64,000 bases of DNA, taken from the NCBI RefSeq assembly GCF_016859285.1, contig NC_053408.1, forward strand, positions 12,533,213-12,597,212, read 5' to 3'. Source of the DNA: Xiphias gladius (lineage: Eukaryota; Chordata; Actinopteri; Istiophoriformes; Xiphiidae). Position 1 is the stretch's first letter. Each line of letters opens with the position of its first letter. The notes below the pieces were generated by a model. It ran no database searches, was not told the origin of the DNA, and saw only the letters and a list, made by a program, of their open reading frames with translations. The translations under genes and the position numbers were made by a program. This document shows positions 60,692 through 64,000 of this stretch, piece after piece.

Positions 60692-61262
60692 AGTGGCGCA
60701 AAGTAACTGAATACATTTACTCAAGTACTTTTCTTAAGTACTGTTTTAAGATATTTGTACTTTTCTTGTGTATTTGCATTTTCTGATACTTCATACATTT
60801 TGGAAGCAAATATTGTACTATTTACTCCACTACGTTCATCTCATGACTTCATTATAATTGAGTTTAATTACTTTGCAGTGACAAAGTAAAGATGGTAAAG
60901 ATTAATAACACAAAATACAGTCAACTGATAAATCATGACGTATTGTTATCGTTAAATATAAGACTTAATTGATCCCCCAGGGAGAGTTCACAAGCTACCC
61001 ATCAGTAAATAGAGTAGTTAAAATCAGTCCATTATCAGGTTTAATGTTAAAATGATGTACACGTTATACTGAAACGGACCATTCTGCATAATGAGTACTT
61101 TAACGTTTGGTACATTAAGTGTATCTTGATGCTTATACTTTTGCACTTTTACGTTTGAAAATTTTGAATGCAGGATTTTTACTTGTAACAGAATATTTCT
61201 ACGCTGTGGTACCACTACCTTTACTTGAATAAAAGATCTGAGCACTTTGTCCACCCCTGTAG
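60692..61262. mobile_element. AGTACTT-type short DNA-element-like repeat
   Basis: Starts with AAAGTAACTGAATACATTTACTCAAGTAC and ends with TTTACTTGTAACAGAATATTTC...TTACTTGAATAAAAGATCTGAG, with CACCCCTGTAG at the edge. These phrases mark a common teleost non-autonomous element. A piece near 60965-60990 (TTAATTGATCCCCCAGGG) looks like the tail of another repeat inside it. Confidence 0.55.
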
Positions 61263-61381
61263 ACAACAGTCCAGATTTTACATTTCAGGAGTTCCACACA
61301 TTATCCTTCTGAGAGAAAATAAATATTTTGACTGAAAATAACTCCAGCTATGTCATTGGGTCAGTGCTGTACTTTTATGAC

Positions 61382-61615
61382 AGAATCAGAATCAGCTCAG
61401 TTGGCCAAGTATATCTGTGCATACAAGGAATTTGACTCGATGTACTGCACCAATAAGAATGTTCAGCAAGATTCACATGGACACAGAACAAAAACAAGGA
61501 CACCAAAGCTGAGTTATAAACAATGAACAATAAACATATCACTATACAAGCAAGCTACAAAAAAGTAGGTGAAAACTAAAATAAAATAAAAAATAGACAG
61601 ATATTGTAGTTTATT
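61382..61615 (+). mobile_element. Interspersed repeat, GAATCAGAATCAGCT...GGCCAAGTAT family
   Basis: Begins CAGAATCAGAATCAGCTCAG, TTGGCCAAGTATATCTGTGC, ATACAAGGAATTTGACTC, a well-known teleost repeat start, and fades into A-rich DNA. The A-rich end suggests a retroposed 3' tail. No open frame. Confidence 0.55.
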
Positions 61616-62504
61616 AGATGGTGTTGATGATGTGAAGAGGATGAAGGAGACTCCGCTGACACCGTCTTGATTGCATATAAAGGTTTATTACAAAGAAGTA
61701 CAGCGTCAAGTCAAGCATCTGCAGATCTGCTTGTGAGAGGGTGTGCAGCCGATGAACCACTCTGAAAATCAGCCTTGACCACCGACTCTTAAATAAGGCA
61801 GTTGTTTTCCTAAAAACTGTCACTAACATATGGTTTCAGGCACAAAGCATCAACTTCCTTTTCCAAACTGTGAGGCACCCTCTGAGGACCTTTGACCTAG
61901 GGCCTCTATGTAAACACAGCTCTACATATGTAAACATACACCTCAATATGTATATAGTTAAGATAAAAAAATATATACAAAAAACTATTATGTACAAGCA
62001 AGTAAGTGAAAAAAAGATGAATACTTATAGCAACATGAATTAACAATTACAAATAATGACCATGTACAAGTCGGTACAAATGTTCCAAGCTACAGACAAA
62101 GAGGCATGGAGTATGAATGAAAAAAAAGAGCCTATGTTATTGGAGTTTTACAGATATTTCACAATTTACCTGTTTACCTGTTACCTTTCACAAATTTTCA
62201 CCTGACTTGAATAATGAAGTTATATTTGCATTCAAAACTCTTCACACGAAATATGCCGTATGGGAGCAAATCAGATGTGGTAGTTGACCTCTTAAACGTC
62301 TTTCTCTTATTTTTTTTTTTGCCTCGTAGGTGTCTTGATGTATTTAACTGTTCGGTTCACTCTTGTATTTGTTCTTCTGCGCGGATTGTGGCATTATGAT
62401 TCTGGGTAGACCCATTCTGACGGACTGCATGAATTCAAGACGATGAAAAAAATGTCTTTCTTCTTTTTTAAAGGTTTTACGGTATCATTATCTTAGAAAC
62501 GGAA

Positions 62505-62530
62505 GTCTCCATGACAACTTCCTTGGTAAC
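62505..62530. promoter_or_regulatory. Two overlapping RFX X-box sites upstream of the tectonic gene
   Basis: GTCTCC-AT-GACAAC (62505-62518) and ACTTCC-TT-GGTAAC (62517-62530) both fit the RFX pattern RYYNYY-N2-RRNRAC. They overlap by two bases and lie about 240-265 bases before the chosen start codon. RFX factors drive ciliary genes, and tectonics are ciliary, so this is a likely functional element. Confidence 0.6.
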
Positions 62531-62768
62531 AAGAAGCTTGCTCTTCAGTATATTTTTGTCCGGCATATGCCGCTAAATACGTCAGTGGAAAACGTATTCT
62601 GAATTGCTTATTTAATTCTAACGTTGTTTTATTTTATTTTCTGTATTAATGGGTTTAAAGCTCTTGCGAGCGACATAGGAGAAATTATTCCAGCTAACTG
62701 TTACGTTAACATTACCTAGCTAGCTAATGAGCCAGGGTCCGCACTGTTCACCATGTCTCTTTGAGGAG

Positions 62769-64000
62769 ATGAACTCCCGCCGTTGGTGTCGTTCACTTCA
62801 CATATTCATTGTCTTGTGTGCACGTTTGGCCAACGCAGCCACAGAATCTGAGGTCTCTCCAACCGTCAATGTAAGCCCAACAAATGGGGGGGCTTTCAGC
62901 TCCGCGACCCCTGCTCCGGACGTCACAGAGGCCGTGGACTCCACTAGTGTCGGCACCACAGGGGCGTCTGAAGCTCCTACTGTGCTCACCGATGAGCCCT
63001 CGGCACCCACCGTCCAGCCCGTGGTGACCCCAGAGGGTAACTTACTGCCTCTCGACACCCCATGAACTGAAAACTTGAGTCCAGCTACATTTGTTTTCGT
63101 CCTGCAGTACTCTTATGTTTGTCAAGCCAAAAAAGTCTCCTGTTTGATAAAGCTTTCAGAGCAGCTCCTTCACCCATCAAACTGTCTCCCACTGTTTATG
63201 CTAGCAAGCTAGACTCCTTTGAACTTGTATGGGTATCATACCGTATCATCTGTTTGTAGATGCCCCTACAATGCTTTCTATCAATTTATCTATAAAACTA
63301 TCTTGTCTTTCTCATAGTTTGACTTTTCTCTGTTGTGCGCTGACAGTCGCCTACTGTGATAGGTTGTTGAACTTTAGAAAATATCTATTGATGAGATCTC
63401 AGATCCTAATGAGAGACTCTTAATTGGAAGGTCAGGTGCACTGAGAAGGTCAACCATTAAATCTAATGTGAATTAAAACCATCAAATAAAGTTTAGTATT
63501 GGTTAAAATATACAGTACAAATTTAAGTATACAGTCTACACTCAATATTTTGGCTATTTCCAGTTAGAGCTTGGTCAACTCAAAGATGACAGTAACAAAC
63601 ATTTTCAGTTAACTATTTACAATTATAATAAACAATTACACAGTGTATCCACTTTCTTCTTATTTGCTGTTGTTAAGCCAGTGAACCTTGTAACATTCTG
63701 GAATTTTACACAAAATTTACTAACACAACGCTTTTCTGTTGTTATCCAGGTTGCCTCTGCAATTTAACGCCTGATTTCTGCGACATTGGCTGCTGTTGTG
63801 ACACAGTTGACTGTGGTATGGCTAACTTGAGTACAGTTTTCACTGGATGTCCAAAGAAAGCCATGTAAGTCCTCTGCACCTGCACTAAAGTTATAGCACA
63901 TAAAGTCCACATTTTTAGCATTTAAAAGCATAAAAAACCTCTTTTATTTTACAGATCAGGATTTTGCATTGAGAAATGGCTGATGTTCAGGGCTAACGTG
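62769..64000 (+). CDS. tctn3: Tectonic family protein (TCTN3-like), 5' part, runs off the window
   Basis: Tectonics are secreted or membrane-tethered proteins of the ciliary transition-zone (MKS/B9) complex, needed for Hedgehog signalling. Exons seen: 62769-63036, 63750-63864, 63955->64000. Exon 1 gives a signal peptide (MNSRRWCRSLHIFIVLCARLANA) and a Thr/Ser/Pro-rich stretch. Exon 2 has the Cys-rich tectonic hallmark CLCNLTPDFCDIGCCCD. Exon 3 starts GFCIEKWLMFRANV, closest from memory to the TCTN3 form (VCVDNSVIFRSN). An in-frame ATG at 62727 would add 14 residues; 62769 is preferred because it begins with the signal peptide. Family is firm; the member number is tentative. Confidence 0.8.

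Larger units (their letters stand above)
57515..62726. other. Repeat-rich intergenic region between the sulfotransferase and tectonic genes
   Basis: About 5.2 kb upstream of two diverging genes with no gene seen. It holds a TG/CA microsatellite (58523-58602), decayed tandem segments (58890-60370), AT-rich simple DNA (59370-59470), an AGTACTT-type element (60692-61262) and a further repeat (61382-61615). A non-coding first exon of the sulfotransferase could lie here unseen. Confidence 0.5.

Overview
The window reads as nuclear DNA of a bony fish, probably a percomorph teleost. The genes have many short exons with ordinary GT-AG introns. The proteins are vertebrate-type. Between the genes lie families of repeats I know from teleost genomes: foldback elements, a tRNA-headed SINE, and elements rich in AGTACTT. 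No bacterial operon, CRISPR array or retrovirus-like element was seen. All calls come from reading codons, splice sites and motifs by eye. No alignment or database search was run.

Layout, left to right. (1) 1-10022 (+): the 3' part of a glycine-rich, elastin-style extracellular matrix gene (calymmin/GREP1-like), with about 30 small exons. (2) 11071-13398 (+): paqr4, three coding exons, 272 residues. (3) 14284-20910 (-): pelo, the ribosome-rescue factor pelota, thirteen coding exons, 385 residues. (4) 21781-29407 (+): the PP1-alpha catalytic subunit (ppp1ca), seven coding exons. Its exon 5 lies inside a nearly perfect 1.3 kb tandem duplication. (5) 30206-38759: intergenic. (6) 38944-50405 (+): atp2a1, the fast-muscle SERCA1 calcium pump, complete, with the alternative 3' exons that give two C-termini. 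(7) 51324-57514 (-): a cytosolic sulfotransferase of the SULT1 type, seven coding exons, 309 residues. (8) 57515-62726: repeat-rich intergenic DNA. (9) 62769-64000 (+): the 5' end of a tectonic gene (best fit tctn3), cut by the window edge, with two overlapping RFX-type X-boxes upstream.

The genes do not form one pathway. They cover notochord/extracellular matrix, a Golgi/ER membrane receptor-like protein, ribosome rescue, protein dephosphorylation, muscle calcium uptake, sulfonation and the ciliary transition zone. The neighbourhoods echo human 16p: GREP1 near PAQR4 (16p13.3) and SULT1A near ATP2A1 (16p11.2). pelo and ppp1ca start head to head across an 870-base TATA-less promoter region.

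The most unusual points are as follows. The ppp1ca exon 5 duplication may be a real recent event or an assembly artefact. The matrix gene has an all-phase-1 exon array with two GC-AG introns after its proline-rich exons. atp2a1 has an SERCA1a/1b-style cassette exon plus a NAGNAG acceptor. pelo is intron-rich. There are two sets of strong hairpins, and paired X-boxes before the tectonic gene. I see no clear sign of a wholly new biological system.
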